Assembly: GCF_000767055.1 (NCBI RefSeq)
Contig: NZ_CP006764.1
Location: 2,294,001 to 2,358,000, forward strand
DNA from: Corynebacterium doosanense CAU 212 = DSM 45436
GTDB lineage: Bacteria; Actinomycetota; Actinomycetes; Mycobacteriales; Mycobacteriaceae
Direction of reading: 5' to 3'
Length of the DNA: 64,000 bases
The notes below the pieces were generated by a model. It was not told the DNA's origin, searched no databases, and saw only the letters and a program-made list of their open reading frames with translations. Made by a program: the position numbers and the translations under genes. Below are positions 1 to 8,597 of this stretch, piece after piece. Positions within the stretch are counted from its first letter, which is position 1, and every line of letters starts with the position of its first letter.

Positions 1-1
1 G

Positions 2-1480
2 ATTCTGCCGGGTTCCGGTCGCTTATCGACGATCGACACCGCCCGCGCGGCTCCGCCGCCCTCCCCCCTGGCTCCCATCAATCTGCAGGACCCGTCACAG
101 GTCGCGGGTGTGATGTCCATTGCCGCGCGCATCGGCGACATCCTCGTCGGTTCGGGCACGGGAAACCGAGACGCCCAGGCGCAGGTGCGGGCCGTGACGT
201 CCGCGTACGGGCTGATCTACTGCCACATCGCCATCACCATGAACACGATCCAGCTGTCGGCGTCGGTGGGCACGGGGGCGAACAAGCAGCCCGTGCAGGT
301 GTTCCGCGTGGCACGCACGCCGACGACGGACTTCTCCAAACTCGCCGAGGTGGACCGGCTCATCCGCTCCATCCAGTCGGGTGCGACCGGGCCGGACATC
401 GCGGAGAAGATCCTCGATGAGCTGGAGGCGCGCCCTCGCGGGTTCGGGTTCCGCACGGCCATCTGGGGCTGGGCGCTGCTCGGCGGGGCCGTGGCGATCC
501 TGCTCGGCGGTGGGCTGTTCGTGGCGGCGGTCGCCTTCGTCGCGTCCTTTGTCATCATCGGGCTCAACGAGGTGCTGGCCCGGCGCGGGCTGCCGGACTT
601 CTTCCTCCAGGTGCTCGGGGGGTTCATCGCCACGCTACCGGCGGCGGTGATCTACGAACTCGCACAGCAGTTCGGCATCCAGATCCGGCCGAGTCAGATC
701 ATCGCGTCCTGCATCATCGTGCTGGTCGCCGGCCTGTCCCTGGTGCAGTCGCTGCAGGACGGGATGACCCACGCCACGGTCACGGGTTCGGCGAGGTTCT
801 TCGACACCATCCTCATGACCACCGGCATCGTCGCCGGCGTGGCCATGGGTATCTCCGCCGCGGGCATGTTCGACATCGACCTGCCTCCCATGGAGGCCAC
901 CCCGCCCCCGAACTTCACCGGGGCGCTGGTCATGGTCGCGGCCTCGGCGGTGATCTGCGCCGGCTTCGCGGTCGGCGTGTACGGGGAGCGCTCGGCCATC
1001 GCGGTCTCCATGGCCGCGGGCATGCTCGGCGCCTCCACGTTCCACCTCATCTTCCTGCCGCTGGGCATGGGAACGGTCATGGCCTCCGGCGCGGCCGCGG
1101 TGGCCATCGGCCTCTCCGGTGGTCTGCTCGCCCGCCGGTTCCTCATCCCGCCGCTGATCACGGCCATCGCGGGCATCACCCCGCTGCTCCCGGGTCTCAT
1201 GCTCTACCGGGCGATGTACGCGCTGCTCAGCGAGCAGACCCTCGTGGGATTCACCAACCTCTTCCTCGCGCTCGCCATCGCAGGCTCCCTCGCCGCCGGC
1301 GTGGTCCTGGGCGAGTGGATGGCACGGCGTATCCGCCGCCCGCAGGACTTCCGGCCCTACGCGGCGCTGCGCCGGGCCGGGCGATTCTCCTTCCAGACGC
1401 TGGCGCGTCGGCAGAAACCCGTCAGGCCGGCGCAGACCTCCCGGCGGTTGAGGAAACCGCGCGGCGGTAGCGTAAACTGA
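2..1480 (+). CDS. thrE: Threonine/serine exporter ThrE, 5' end cut by window
   Basis: Inner-membrane exporter of L-threonine and L-serine (ThrE family). The frame is open to the window edge: before the first in-frame ATG at 110 the translation continues with a stretch including APPPSPLAPI and SQVAGVM, which matches the N-terminus I remember for corynebacterial ThrE. The true start therefore lies left of the window. The N-terminal soluble half (roughly to residue 120 of the visible part) is followed by about ten hydrophobic segments. The motifs GGFIATLPAA, GLLARRFLIPPL and AGITPLLPGLMLYR fit the family. The C-terminus is basic. The visible frame contains a GCTTATCGACG word read with a TTA leucine codon. 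Confidence 0.95.
   Translation: MLPGSGRLSTIDTARAAPPPSPLAPINLQDPSQVAGVMSIAARIGDILVGSGTGNRDAQAQVRAVTSAYGLIYCHIAITMNTIQLSASVGTGANKQPVQVFRVARTPTTDFSKLAEVDRLIRSIQSGATGPDIAEKILDELEARPRGFGFRTAIWGWALLGGAVAILLGGGLFVAAVAFVASFVIIGLNEVLARRGLPDFFLQVLGGFIATLPAAVIYELAQQFGIQIRPSQIIASCIIVLVAGLSLVQSLQDGMTHATVTGSARFFDTILMTTGIVAGVAMGISAAGMFDIDLPPMEATPPPNFTGALVMVAASAVICAGFAVGVYGERSAIAVSMAAGMLGASTFHLIFLPLGMGTVMASGAAAVAIGLSGGLLARRFLIPPLITAIAGITPLLPGLMLYRAMYALLSEQTLVGFTNLFLALAIAGSLAAGVVLGEWMARRIRRPQDFRPYAALRRAGRFSFQTLARRQKPVRPAQTSRRLRKPRGGSVN
21..31 (+). repeat. First of 11 exact copies of dispersed word GCTTATCGACG
   Basis: Exact copies on the + strand are at 21-31, 8896-8906, 28145-28155, 49046-49056, 51498-51508 and 54573-54583. 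Copies on the - strand (seen as CGTCGATAAGC) are at 11641-11651, 12598-12608, 13656-13666, 19261-19271 and 50088-50098. All lie inside coding sequence, in different frames. Variants found by eye: GCGTATCGACG at 12363, 20838, 44103, 60484 (+) and 27638, 52056, 56162 (-); GCTTCTCGACG at 18434, 22383, 44239, 47638 (+) and 24999, 61894 (-); GCTTTTCGACG at 29983, 43094, 49196 (-); GCTTGTCGACG at 40608 (-). Function unknown. Confidence 0.85.
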
Positions 1481-1529
1481 CAGAGCTAATAACCTGCTAG
1501 AAACCTCGTCAGAAGATCAGGAGTCCACC

Positions 1530-1901
1530 GTGCCACCGAAGGTCCATGACACCCGCCCGAGCGCCGAAGAGATCGAGGCCATCGAGACGGAGACCGCCGT
1601 CAACGCACGCCGCATCGTGGCCACCTACGCCGAGGACTACTTCGACGGTGTCACCCTCATGTGCATGCTCGGGGTCGAGCCCGAGGGCCTGACCCACAGC
1701 AAGGTCGCCGAGGAGGTCAAGGCCGAGGAGGCCCAAGCAGCCAAGGAGCCGGCGAAGACGGCCGCCAAGAAGGCCACCAAGGCCACCGCGAAGAAGACCA
1801 CCAAGACCGCGGCCAAGAAGACGGCCGCCAAGAAGACCACGAAGACCACGGCCAAGAAGGCCACGAAGAAAACCTCCACCAAGACCACGAGCGCGGAATA
1901 G
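1530..1901 (+). CDS. Small protein with lysine/alanine-rich histone-H1-like tail
   Basis: A 123-residue protein starting at GTG 1530, preceded by AGGAG about 7 bases upstream. Residues 1-65 form an acidic to neutral domain (SAEEIEAIETETAV, ATYAEDYFDGVTLMCMLG). From about residue 70 to the end it is almost only Lys, Ala and Thr in AAKKTTK-type repeats, as in histone-H1-like and HU-tail proteins of actinobacteria. Such tails bind DNA or RNA non-specifically, so nucleoid association is likely but inferred. It sits between thrE and otsA, where C. glutamicum has a comparable small gene. No domain function is known to me for the N-terminal half. Confidence 0.8.
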   Translation: MPPKVHDTRPSAEEIEAIETETAVNARRIVATYAEDYFDGVTLMCMLGVEPEGLTHSKVAEEVKAEEAQAAKEPAKTAAKKATKATAKKTTKTAAKKTAAKKTTKTTAKKATKKTSTKTTSAE

Positions 1902-1915
1902 GGCCTGGTGCTTCC

Positions 1916-3331
1916 ATGAGCGGCGACAACGATTTTGTGGTGGTCGCGAACCGGCTGCCGGTGGATCTGACCCGGAACGCCGACGGCTCCGAGTCGTGGA
2001 CCCCCTCGCCAGGCGGGCTCGTCGCCGCTCTGACCCCCGTCCTCTCCGCGAACGAGGGCTGCTGGGTCGGCTGGCCGGGGACACCCGACGCCAGCCCCGA
2101 GCCCTTCCACACGGAAGACGGGGTTCTCCTGCATCCCGTCTCCCTCACCGAGGCGGACTACCGGGACTTCTACGAAGGTTTCTCCAACGCCACCCTGTGG
2201 CCGCTGTACCACGACCTCATCGTCTCCCCGGTTTACGACCGCTCCTGGTGGGAGAGCTACCGCGACGTCAACCACCGCTTCGCCCTCGAGGTGGACAAGG
2301 TCGCCGCCGAGGGCGCCACGGTGTGGGTGCAGGACTACCAGCTCCAGCTCGTGCCCGGCATCCTGCGGCAGATCCGCCCCGACCTCACCATCGGGTTCTT
2401 CCTGCACATCCCCTTCCCCGGCCCGGACCTGTTCCGCCAGCTGCCGTGGCGCGAGGAGATCGTCCGCGGCCTGCTCGGCGCGGACCTGCTGGGGTTCCAC
2501 CTGGAATCCAACGCGGCCAACTTCCTCGACCTGCTGCGCCACGTGTCCATCCCCGTGGAGGGAACCGCGCGCACCCGGGAGGTGCAGGCGTTTGCCACCG
2601 GCGGTGACGGGCGCCGGGTGGGCGTGGCGGCCTACCCCATCTCCATCGACCCGTCCTCGCTGGGCCACTCCGACGAGGCGGCGGTGGCACAGCGGCGGGG
2701 GGAGCTCGGCGACCCGGCGACGGTCCTGCTCGGGGTGGACCGGCTCGACTACACCAAGGGCATCCTGCAGCGGCTGACCGCTTTCGAGGAGCTGCTCGAA
2801 TCGGGCGCGCTGGACGCGCAGGACGTGGCGTTCGTGCAGGTGGCAACGCCCTCACGGGAGCGGCTGGAGGAGTACCGCCGCGCCCGCTCCGAGGTGGAGG
2901 AGGCGGTGGGGCGCATCAACGGGCGGTTCGGCGCCATCGGCCGGCCCGTCGTGCACTACCTCCACCAGGCGCTGCCGAAGCGGGAGCTGCGCCACTACTA
3001 CTCGGCGGCGGACGTAATGGTGGTCACGCCCTTCAAGGACGGCATGAACCTCGTGGCCAAGGAGTACGTCGCCTGCCACCCGGACGGCTCGGGGTCGCTC
3101 GTGCTCAGCGAGTTCGCCGGCGCCGCGCAGGAACTCACGCAGGCGAACCTCTGCAACCCCTTCGACTCGGAGTCCGTCAAGGCCGCGATCCTCCAGGCCA
3201 TCCAGGGCCTGGCCGCCCACCCCGATGTCATGGCCCAGCGGATGTCGGTGATGTACGAGCAGGTCACCACCCACGACGTGGACGCCTGGGCCAACGCCTT
3301 CCTCTCCTCGCTCCGGGACGCCCGGCGATGA
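1916..3331 (+). CDS. otsA: Trehalose-6-phosphate synthase
   Basis: GT20 glycosyltransferase that joins UDP- or ADP-glucose to glucose-6-phosphate to give trehalose-6-phosphate; cytoplasmic, first step of the OtsAB trehalose route that feeds trehalose mycolates. ATG 1916 is chosen because the protein then begins [16 protein letters not shown], the usual start of the family; longer in-frame ORF sequence upstream overlaps the preceding gene. Visible family motifs: [40 protein letters not shown] and the donor-site region [18 protein letters not shown]. 471 residues, close to the usual 480. Its stop overlaps the next start (ATGA), so the genes are translationally coupled. Confidence 0.96.
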   Translation: MSGDNDFVVVANRLPVDLTRNADGSESWTPSPGGLVAALTPVLSANEGCWVGWPGTPDASPEPFHTEDGVLLHPVSLTEADYRDFYEGFSNATLWPLYHDLIVSPVYDRSWWESYRDVNHRFALEVDKVAAEGATVWVQDYQLQLVPGILRQIRPDLTIGFFLHIPFPGPDLFRQLPWREEIVRGLLGADLLGFHLESNAANFLDLLRHVSIPVEGTARTREVQAFATGGDGRRVGVAAYPISIDPSSLGHSDEAAVAQRRGELGDPATVLLGVDRLDYTKGILQRLTAFEELLESGALDAQDVAFVQVATPSRERLEEYRRARSEVEEAVGRINGRFGAIGRPVVHYLHQALPKRELRHYYSAADVMVVTPFKDGMNLVAKEYVACHPDGSGSLVLSEFAGAAQELTQANLCNPFDSESVKAAILQAIQGLAAHPDVMAQRMSVMYEQVTTHDVDAWANAFLSSLRDARR

Positions 3332-3774
3332 AACGGGTCGCGGTCATCGCCGGCGCCCTGCTGCTCAGCGCGTGTTCCCCCGCGCCCGCCGACGGCGAGC
3401 GCCCCGTGGAGGGCACGACGTGGTCGGCGACGGACATCTACCTCTCCCCCGACGCCCCCTCCGCCCTGCCGGCCAGCTCCGCCGGGGCGGTGACCCTGGT
3501 CATCGGTCGTGCGTCGGCCACGGGCAACACCGGCTGTGCGCCGCTGCAGGCAAAGGTCGAACTCACCGGTGAGCGCCTCGTGTTCGACGAGGTGCACTAC
3601 GGGGAGGCCTCCCCCACCTGCCCCGAGCTCTCGCGCGGCGTGCACGACACGGTGACGGGGCTCATCCACGACGCCGCCGCGTTCTCGGTGGACCGTCGCG
3701 GCCCCTCGGAGATCGTGCTCACCGCGGAGACGGAGGCGGTCGACCGGCCGTCGATACGCTTCCTGGGACTGTAG
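3328..3774 (+). CDS. Small lipoprotein, possible META/HslJ-like domain
   Basis: 148 residues. The N-terminus has a short basic start, a hydrophobic core and the lipobox LLSAC, so it should be a lipid-anchored exported protein. The mature part begins with a Pro/Ala linker, then [20 protein letters not shown], and [10 protein letters not shown]; this pattern resembles META-type (HslJ) domains, but the match is weak. It overlaps otsA by 4 bp and precedes otsB, and a gene of the same size occupies this slot in C. glutamicum. Its place inside the trehalose operon suggests a cell-envelope role, which is inference only. Confidence 0.85.
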   Translation: MKRVAVIAGALLLSACSPAPADGERPVEGTTWSATDIYLSPDAPSALPASSAGAVTLVIGRASATGNTGCAPLQAKVELTGERLVFDEVHYGEASPTCPELSRGVHDTVTGLIHDAAAFSVDRRGPSEIVLTAETEAVDRPSIRFLGL

Positions 3775-3784
3775 GTTGGGGCGC

Positions 3785-4981
3785 ATGATCACAGCCGCGA
3801 CCGCCCAGAACCTCCTCGTCGTCTCGGATTTCGATGGCACCCTCGCCAGCTTCTCCGTCGACGCCGCCGACGTCCCCGTCAACGCCCGCTCGCTCGCCGC
3901 CCTCACCCGCCTCGCCGGCCTGCCCGACACCCACGTGGCCGTGCTCTCCGGACGCCACCTCGAGGGCCTCATGCAGGTCTGTCACCTGCGCGCCCCGATC
4001 GCCTTCGCCGGTTCCCACGGCAACGAGTCCTCCGTGGCCGGTGAGCCCACCGAGGCGCAGCAGGAGGCGCTGGACTTCGTGGACCGGCAGCTCTCGGAGA
4101 TCCTCGACGAGCCCGGCGCGTTTGTGGAACGTAAACCCTTCCAGCGGGTCGCCCACGTGTTCCGCCTGGCGCAGGAGGACCCGGCGCGGGCGCAGGAGCT
4201 GCTCGCCCGCGCCGCGGCCATCGACCCCGGTGAGACCCGCATGACGGCGGGCAAGCAGATCCTGGAGTTCTCGGCCACCGATGTCACCAAGGGCACCTGG
4301 CTCGCCGGGGAGCGCGAGCGGGTCGGCGCGGACGTCACCGTCTTCCTCGGCGACGACGTCACCGACGAGGACGGCTTCCGCATCCTGGGCGGCTCCGACG
4401 TGGGTGTCAAGGTCGGCGGGGGAGAGACGTCGGCCGGGGTGCGGGTAGCGGGTGTCGAGGAGGTCTCGGACTGGCTGACGCAGCTTGCCGACGACCGTTC
4501 CCGACACCTCGGTTTTCCGAGGGACACCCGCGCCCGCTTCGAGTGGGTCGCCGCAGGCCTCAGCTCGGTGGTGTTCCAGGTCACCGACTGGGACGCGGCG
4601 AGCTCGTGCGAGGGGTGGTCGGCACGCGACGTGGTCGACCACCTGGCCACCTGGTTCCCGGAGGCCATCGGCGCCGAGGCAGTGACGGGTGAGCCGCTGG
4701 AGCAGTGGTTCGGCCTGGTGGAGTTTGTCCGCGAGCGCCTGGCGGAGAACGAGAAGCTGGTGCGCAGCGTGCTCATCACGGACATCTTCCTGCACACCTG
4801 GGACCTGGCCACCTCGCAGGGCCTGAGCGCGCCTCTCGACGAGGGCTTCGCCGCCAGCCTGCTGCGTGCCTTCGAGTCGACCGACCTCAGTGCCGACGGC
4901 AAGTTCGCCGAGCCGGTGCCCGTCGCGGAGGGGGCCTCCGTGATGGACAAACTCATCGCCCAGTCCGGTCGCCGGCCCTAG
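3785..4981 (+). CDS. otsB: Trehalose-6-phosphate phosphatase fused to MDMPI/DinB-like domain
   Basis: Residues 1-240 are a HAD-family trehalose phosphatase removing phosphate from trehalose-6-phosphate: DFDGTLA (motif I nucleophile), [18 protein letters not shown], and [10 protein letters not shown] (motif IV). ATG 3785 is preferred over a TTG at 3776 because GGTTGGGG lies just upstream. OtsB normally ends here, near 250 residues. This protein continues for about 150 residues with [38 protein letters not shown], the signature of the mycothiol-maleylpyruvate-isomerase N-terminal/DinB-like four-helix fold, including the metal-type histidines in DHLATW and HTWDLA. I see no frameshift or stop between them. 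The fusion is unusual. Confidence 0.92.
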   Translation: MITAATAQNLLVVSDFDGTLASFSVDAADVPVNARSLAALTRLAGLPDTHVAVLSGRHLEGLMQVCHLRAPIAFAGSHGNESSVAGEPTEAQQEALDFVDRQLSEILDEPGAFVERKPFQRVAHVFRLAQEDPARAQELLARAAAIDPGETRMTAGKQILEFSATDVTKGTWLAGERERVGADVTVFLGDDVTDEDGFRILGGSDVGVKVGGGETSAGVRVAGVEEVSDWLTQLADDRSRHLGFPRDTRARFEWVAAGLSSVVFQVTDWDAASSCEGWSARDVVDHLATWFPEAIGAEAVTGEPLEQWFGLVEFVRERLAENEKLVRSVLITDIFLHTWDLATSQGLSAPLDEGFAASLLRAFESTDLSADGKFAEPVPVAEGASVMDKLIAQSGRRP

Positions 4982-6075
4982 CTGGCTGGCGGGCCCACCG
5001 TTCGTCCGGGCAGGAACCGCGTCTCCAGGATGCGGCGGGGGGTCCGCGTCTCGGCGGTGCCGGCGATGAGTTCACCGAGCATGTCCCCCGCGGCCGTGCC
5101 CTTCGCCCGCATGGGCTGACTCACGGTGCTCAGCCCCCTGTTCACGGCGAGTGTCACCCCGTCGAAGCCGGTGACCGACAGGTCTCCCGGAACGCTGCGC
5201 CCCTGCGCGCGGGCGAAGTCGAGCACGCCGAAGGCCATGGAATCCGTCGTGCACAGCACGGCCGTGAGGTCGGGGTGGCTGGTGAGCAGCTCTCGCGCCC
5301 CGTCGACCGCGGTGACGTGGTCATTGTGGTGCCGCACAACCACGGGCACCTGCGCGGGGTCGATCCCCGCCCCGGCGAATTCCGCGAGGGCGCCCCGGAT
5401 GCGGCCGCGCTGCACGTGCAGGTCGGCGCGGTCGATGGCGGAGGGGTTGACGGGGCCGTCGAGACGCGTGCGGCTGAGGCGCTTGGCCAGGATGCCGATG
5501 CGGGTGTGCCCGGCGGCGACGAGCGCGGCGGCCGCGGGGCGGATCGCCGCGTGGTCGTCGATGCCCACGAAGGGCAGATCGGGCAGGTCGTAGGGCTGGT
5601 CGCAGACCACGATGGGCAGGCCGGTGGCGCGGGCCGCGGCGAGGTTGGGGTCGTCCGCGGCGACGGAGTAGACGATGAACCCGTCGACCACCGCGCGCTG
5701 AACGAGTCCCCGCGCGTCGTCCGGGTCTTCGTCACCGGGGCCAACGGGCACCAGGGTCAGGGACGTACCCGTGCCGGCCGAGGAATCGGCGAGACCGGCG
5801 AGGAAGTCCACCGACGCGAGGTCCTCGAAGGCGTAGGACAGGCGTTCGGTGAGCAGGACACCGACGCTGCCCGCGCGGCGGGTGCGCAGAGACCGCGCCG
5901 TGGGGTCGGGCCCCGGGTAACCGCGCTGGGCTGCGGCCGCGAGGATGCGTTCACGCAGGGCCGGGGAGAGCTGGTCGGGGTGGTTATAGGCGTTGGAGAC
6001 GGTGGTGCTGGACACCCCCAGTTCGGCGGCGAGGGAGGCGAGGGTGCCCCGGCTGCGCGCGCGAACGGATTTCAT
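4978..6075 (-). CDS. ipsA: LacI-family regulator, IpsA-type
   Basis: 365 residues. Residues 10-55 are a LacI helix-turn-helix (TLASLAAELGVSSTTVSNAY, then hinge QLSPALRERILAAAAQRGY), followed by a periplasmic-binding-like effector domain (GVLLTERLSYAF, VPVVVRHHNDHVTAV, LSVTGFDGVTLA). In C. glutamicum the gene at this position, between otsB and the zinc transporter, is cg2910 (IpsA), which controls inositol-phosphate synthase and cell-envelope genes in response to inositol; I assign the name from position and family. It converges on otsB with a 4-bp overlap, and its start is 56 bp from the zinc operator on the other side. Confidence 0.8.
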   Translation of the reverse strand: MKSVRARSRGTLASLAAELGVSSTTVSNAYNHPDQLSPALRERILAAAAQRGYPGPDPTARSLRTRRAGSVGVLLTERLSYAFEDLASVDFLAGLADSSAGTGTSLTLVPVGPGDEDPDDARGLVQRAVVDGFIVYSVAADDPNLAAARATGLPIVVCDQPYDLPDLPFVGIDDHAAIRPAAAALVAAGHTRIGILAKRLSRTRLDGPVNPSAIDRADLHVQRGRIRGALAEFAGAGIDPAQVPVVVRHHNDHVTAVDGARELLTSHPDLTAVLCTTDSMAFGVLDFARAQGRSVPGDLSVTGFDGVTLAVNRGLSTVSQPMRAKGTAAGDMLGELIAGTAETRTPRRILETRFLPGRTVGPPAS

Positions 6076-6131
6076 GGGGGCACAGTCTACGTCGGTCTTT
6101 GCCGGCGGGGCATTTTCAACTGGTTTTCATG

Positions 6132-6148
6132 TTGACAATTATTGTCAA
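6132..6148. promoter_or_regulatory. Zur-type operator, perfect 17-bp palindrome
   Basis: TTGACAATTATTGTCAA is a perfect inverted repeat (8+1+8) ending two bases before the AAGGAG ribosome-binding site of the zinc-binding lipoprotein gene. Its form (TTGAnAATnATTnTCAA) is that of Zur/Fur-class boxes, and the C. glutamicum counterpart of this operon is a reported Zur target. Repressor bound here would cover the ribosome-binding region or the start of the transcript. Confidence 0.75.
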
Positions 6149-6167
6149 TAAGGAGAAGGTGGTGCCC

Positions 6168-7022
6168 ATGAGAACCCGCGTCCTGGCTGTCGCCGCCGCC
6201 CTCCCGCTGGCGGCCTGCTCCGACACCCCGCCGAGTGCCGACGTGGTCGCCTCCACCTCCGTGTGGGCCGACGTGGCCTCGGCCGTGCTCGCCGACACCC
6301 CCCTGTCCGTCACCGCCATCGTCGAGGACAACGCCATCGATCCGCACAGCTTCGAGGCCACGGCCGCCGACCTGGCCACGGCCATGAACGCGAACACGGT
6401 CGTCGTCGGCGGCGGGAGTTACGACGCCTGGCTCTACGAACCGCTCGCCGGGCGCAGCGACGCCACCGTGATCCACGCTCTGCCCCTCGAGGGACACGAA
6501 CACGGGGAGCACGGGGAACATGAGGGCCACGAGGAGCACGACCACGAGGCCAACGAACACGTCTGGTTCGACGTCGACGCCGTCGAGGCCGTCGCCGGGG
6601 ACATCGCGGCCCACGCCGGCACCGACGCCGGGCCAGTGACCGCGGACCTGGCTACGCTGCGCCAGCAGCTCGGCGGGCTCACCGGCGCGACCGTCGCCCA
6701 GACCGAGACCGTCGCGGACTACCTCATCGAGGACTCCGGCCTCACCGACGTCACCCCGGCCGGCTACCGGGCGGCCGCCCGTAACCACGCCTCCCCGGCC
6801 GCCGGGGACCTGGCCGCGTTCCTCCGCGCCATCGACGACGGCGGGGTCGACGTGCTCATCCACAACCCGCAGACGGAAACGGATCTCACCGCCTCGATCC
6901 GCGACGCCGCGGACAAGGCCGGCGTCCCCGTGGTGGAGATCGCCGAGATCCCGCCCGCCGGCGCCAACTTCTTCGACTACTTCCACCGGGTCGTCGATGA
7001 TCTGGAACGGGGGGCGGCCTGA
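6168..7022 (+). CDS. Zinc ABC transporter substrate-binding lipoprotein
   Basis: Periplasmic/cell-surface metal-binding protein of the ZnuA/cluster 9 family. The signal sequence ends with the lipobox LAAC (residues 13-16), so it should be lipid-anchored. Metal ligands are recognisable: DPHSFEA (first His), a His/Glu-rich loop around residues 105-127 (EHGEHGEHEGHEEHDHE), NEHVWFDVDAV (second His) and the late RAAARNH and HNPQTE regions. The His-rich loop is typical of zinc rather than manganese binders. ATG 6168 is chosen with GAAGG 8 bases upstream; GTG 6162 in the same frame is possible. First gene of a three-gene transporter operon behind the Zur-type palindrome. Confidence 0.92.
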   Translation: MRTRVLAVAAALPLAACSDTPPSADVVASTSVWADVASAVLADTPLSVTAIVEDNAIDPHSFEATAADLATAMNANTVVVGGGSYDAWLYEPLAGRSDATVIHALPLEGHEHGEHGEHEGHEEHDHEANEHVWFDVDAVEAVAGDIAAHAGTDAGPVTADLATLRQQLGGLTGATVAQTETVADYLIEDSGLTDVTPAGYRAAARNHASPAAGDLAAFLRAIDDGGVDVLIHNPQTETDLTASIRDAADKAGVPVVEIAEIPPAGANFFDYFHRVVDDLERGAA

Positions 7023-7023
7023 C

Positions 7024-7725
7024 ATGCTCGTTCGTTTCACCGACGCCGCCGTCGACCCCCTCTGGTCCGGGCTCAACCTCACCGTCGAACCTGGAGAGTT
7101 CCTCGCCGTCCTCGGCCCCAACGGCGTGGGCAAGTCCACGCTGCTCAGCACCGTCCTGGGCACCCGCACGCTCACCCACGGCCGGGTCGAGGCGCCCGCC
7201 CGCATCGGGTTCATCCCGCAGCAGCGTCTGTTCGAGCGCAACCTGCCGCTGCGCGCCCGCGACCTGGTGTCCCTGTCGCTCGCCCACGGCACCCTGAGCC
7301 ACCGCAGCCCGAAAAGAGCGCAGGTCGACGCCCTGCTCGCCGAGGTCGGCGCCGACGGCCTGGCCGATCTCCCTGTGGGGCGGATGTCGGGCGGCCAGCA
7401 GCAGCTCGTGCGCCAGGCCCAGGCCCTGGCGAACGACCCCGAACTGCTGCTCGCCGACGAGCCGCTGCTGAGCCTGGACGTGGCGCGTGAGCAGGCGACC
7501 GTCGCCAAGCTGGACGCGCGACGCCGGGAACGCGGGACCTCCGTGATTCTGGTAACCCACGGGATCAATCCCGTGCTGGACGTCGTCGACCGGGTGCTCT
7601 ACCTCGCGCCGCACGGGCACACGCTCGGCACCGTGGCGGAGGTCATGCGTACCGACGTCCTTTCCGACCTGTACCGGGCCCGCGTCGAGGTCGCGCGCGT
7701 GGGCGATCGACTGGTGGTGATCTAG
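7024..7725 (+). CDS. Zinc ABC transporter ATP-binding protein
   Basis: ATPase subunit of the metal importer. Walker A GPNGVGKST (about residue 35), Q-loop region IPQQRLF, signature MSGGQQQLV, Walker B LLLADEP and switch histidine VTHGIN are all present. 233 residues, normal for the family. ATG 7024 follows the preceding stop by one base, so coupling is tight. The fold of the remaining chain is standard for ZnuC/MntB-like proteins. Confidence 0.93.
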   Translation: MLVRFTDAAVDPLWSGLNLTVEPGEFLAVLGPNGVGKSTLLSTVLGTRTLTHGRVEAPARIGFIPQQRLFERNLPLRARDLVSLSLAHGTLSHRSPKRAQVDALLAEVGADGLADLPVGRMSGGQQQLVRQAQALANDPELLLADEPLLSLDVAREQATVAKLDARRRERGTSVILVTHGINPVLDVVDRVLYLAPHGHTLGTVAEVMRTDVLSDLYRARVEVARVGDRLVVI

Positions 7726-8586
7726 ATGCTTTCCCAGACCCTCGAGCTGCTGGAGTTCGACTTCGTGCGCCAGGCGCTGCTCGCATCCGCGCTGCTAGGG
7801 CTGCTGTCCGGGGTGATGACCCCGCTGATCGTGCTGCGGCGCATGAGTTTCTCCGTCCACGCCACCAGCGAACTCGCGCTCATGGGCGGGGCCGCGGCAC
7901 TGCTGCTGGGTGTGAACATCGGCCTCGGCGCGGTGGTGGGGGCGATCGTGGCCGCGATCGTGCTCGCTGTGCTGGGCTTTCGGGGTCAGCAGGATTCGTC
8001 GATAGGCGTGGTCATGAGCTTCGGTCTGGGACTGGCGGTGTTGTTCCTCTACCTCTACCCGGGCAACTCGTCGACCGCGATGTCGCTGCTCACGGGCCAG
8101 GTCGTCGGCGTCTCCGGCGCCTCGACATGGGCCCTCGCCGCGGTGACCGCCGTGGTGGTCGGGGTGGTCGCGCTGCTGTGGCGCCCGCTGCTCTTCGCCT
8201 CCGCCGACCCGGAGATGGCCAGCGCCGCGGGGATTCCCGTGCGGGCGCTGTCGGTCATTTTTGCCGTGCTCATCGGCCTGGCCTCGGCGCAGTCCGTACG
8301 GATCGTCGGTGCGCTGCTGGTCATGGCGCTGCTCATCACTCCCGGCGCGGCGGCCGCGCAGATCGCCTCCTCCCCGCTGCGTGCCGTGGCGTGGTCGGTG
8401 CTGTTTGCCGAGGTCGCCGCAGTCGGCGGCCTGCTGCTCTCCCTGGCTCCGGGGCTGCCGGTGAGTGTGTTTGTCACCTCCATCTCCTTTGCCATCTACC
8501 TTCTCTGCCGCGTCATCGGCGGGCGCCGGAGGGTGTACCGGGACGAGGTCACGGCCGCGCACTACTCAGATTCGGAGCACCACTAG
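7726..8586 (+). CDS. Zinc ABC transporter permease
   Basis: ABC-3 family membrane permease, 286 residues with about eight to nine hydrophobic segments. The conserved LRRMSFSVHATSELALMGGAAA near the N-terminus and MALLITPGAAAAQIA in the second half are family hallmarks (shown here in parts). The start ATG abuts the stop of the ATPase gene. The C-terminal tail ends SDSEHH, a possible weak metal-binding tail. Completes the importer encoded from 6168. Confidence 0.93.
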   Translation: MLSQTLELLEFDFVRQALLASALLGLLSGVMTPLIVLRRMSFSVHATSELALMGGAAALLLGVNIGLGAVVGAIVAAIVLAVLGFRGQQDSSIGVVMSFGLGLAVLFLYLYPGNSSTAMSLLTGQVVGVSGASTWALAAVTAVVVGVVALLWRPLLFASADPEMASAAGIPVRALSVIFAVLIGLASAQSVRIVGALLVMALLITPGAAAAQIASSPLRAVAWSVLFAEVAAVGGLLLSLAPGLPVSVFVTSISFAIYLLCRVIGGRRRVYRDEVTAAHYSDSEHH

Positions 8587-8597
8587 GCTGATCGGCC

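Noticed and set aside
4705..6135. 476-codon open frame opposite the LacI regulator
   Set aside because: Antisense shadow with low-complexity Arg/Gly sequence and no similarity.
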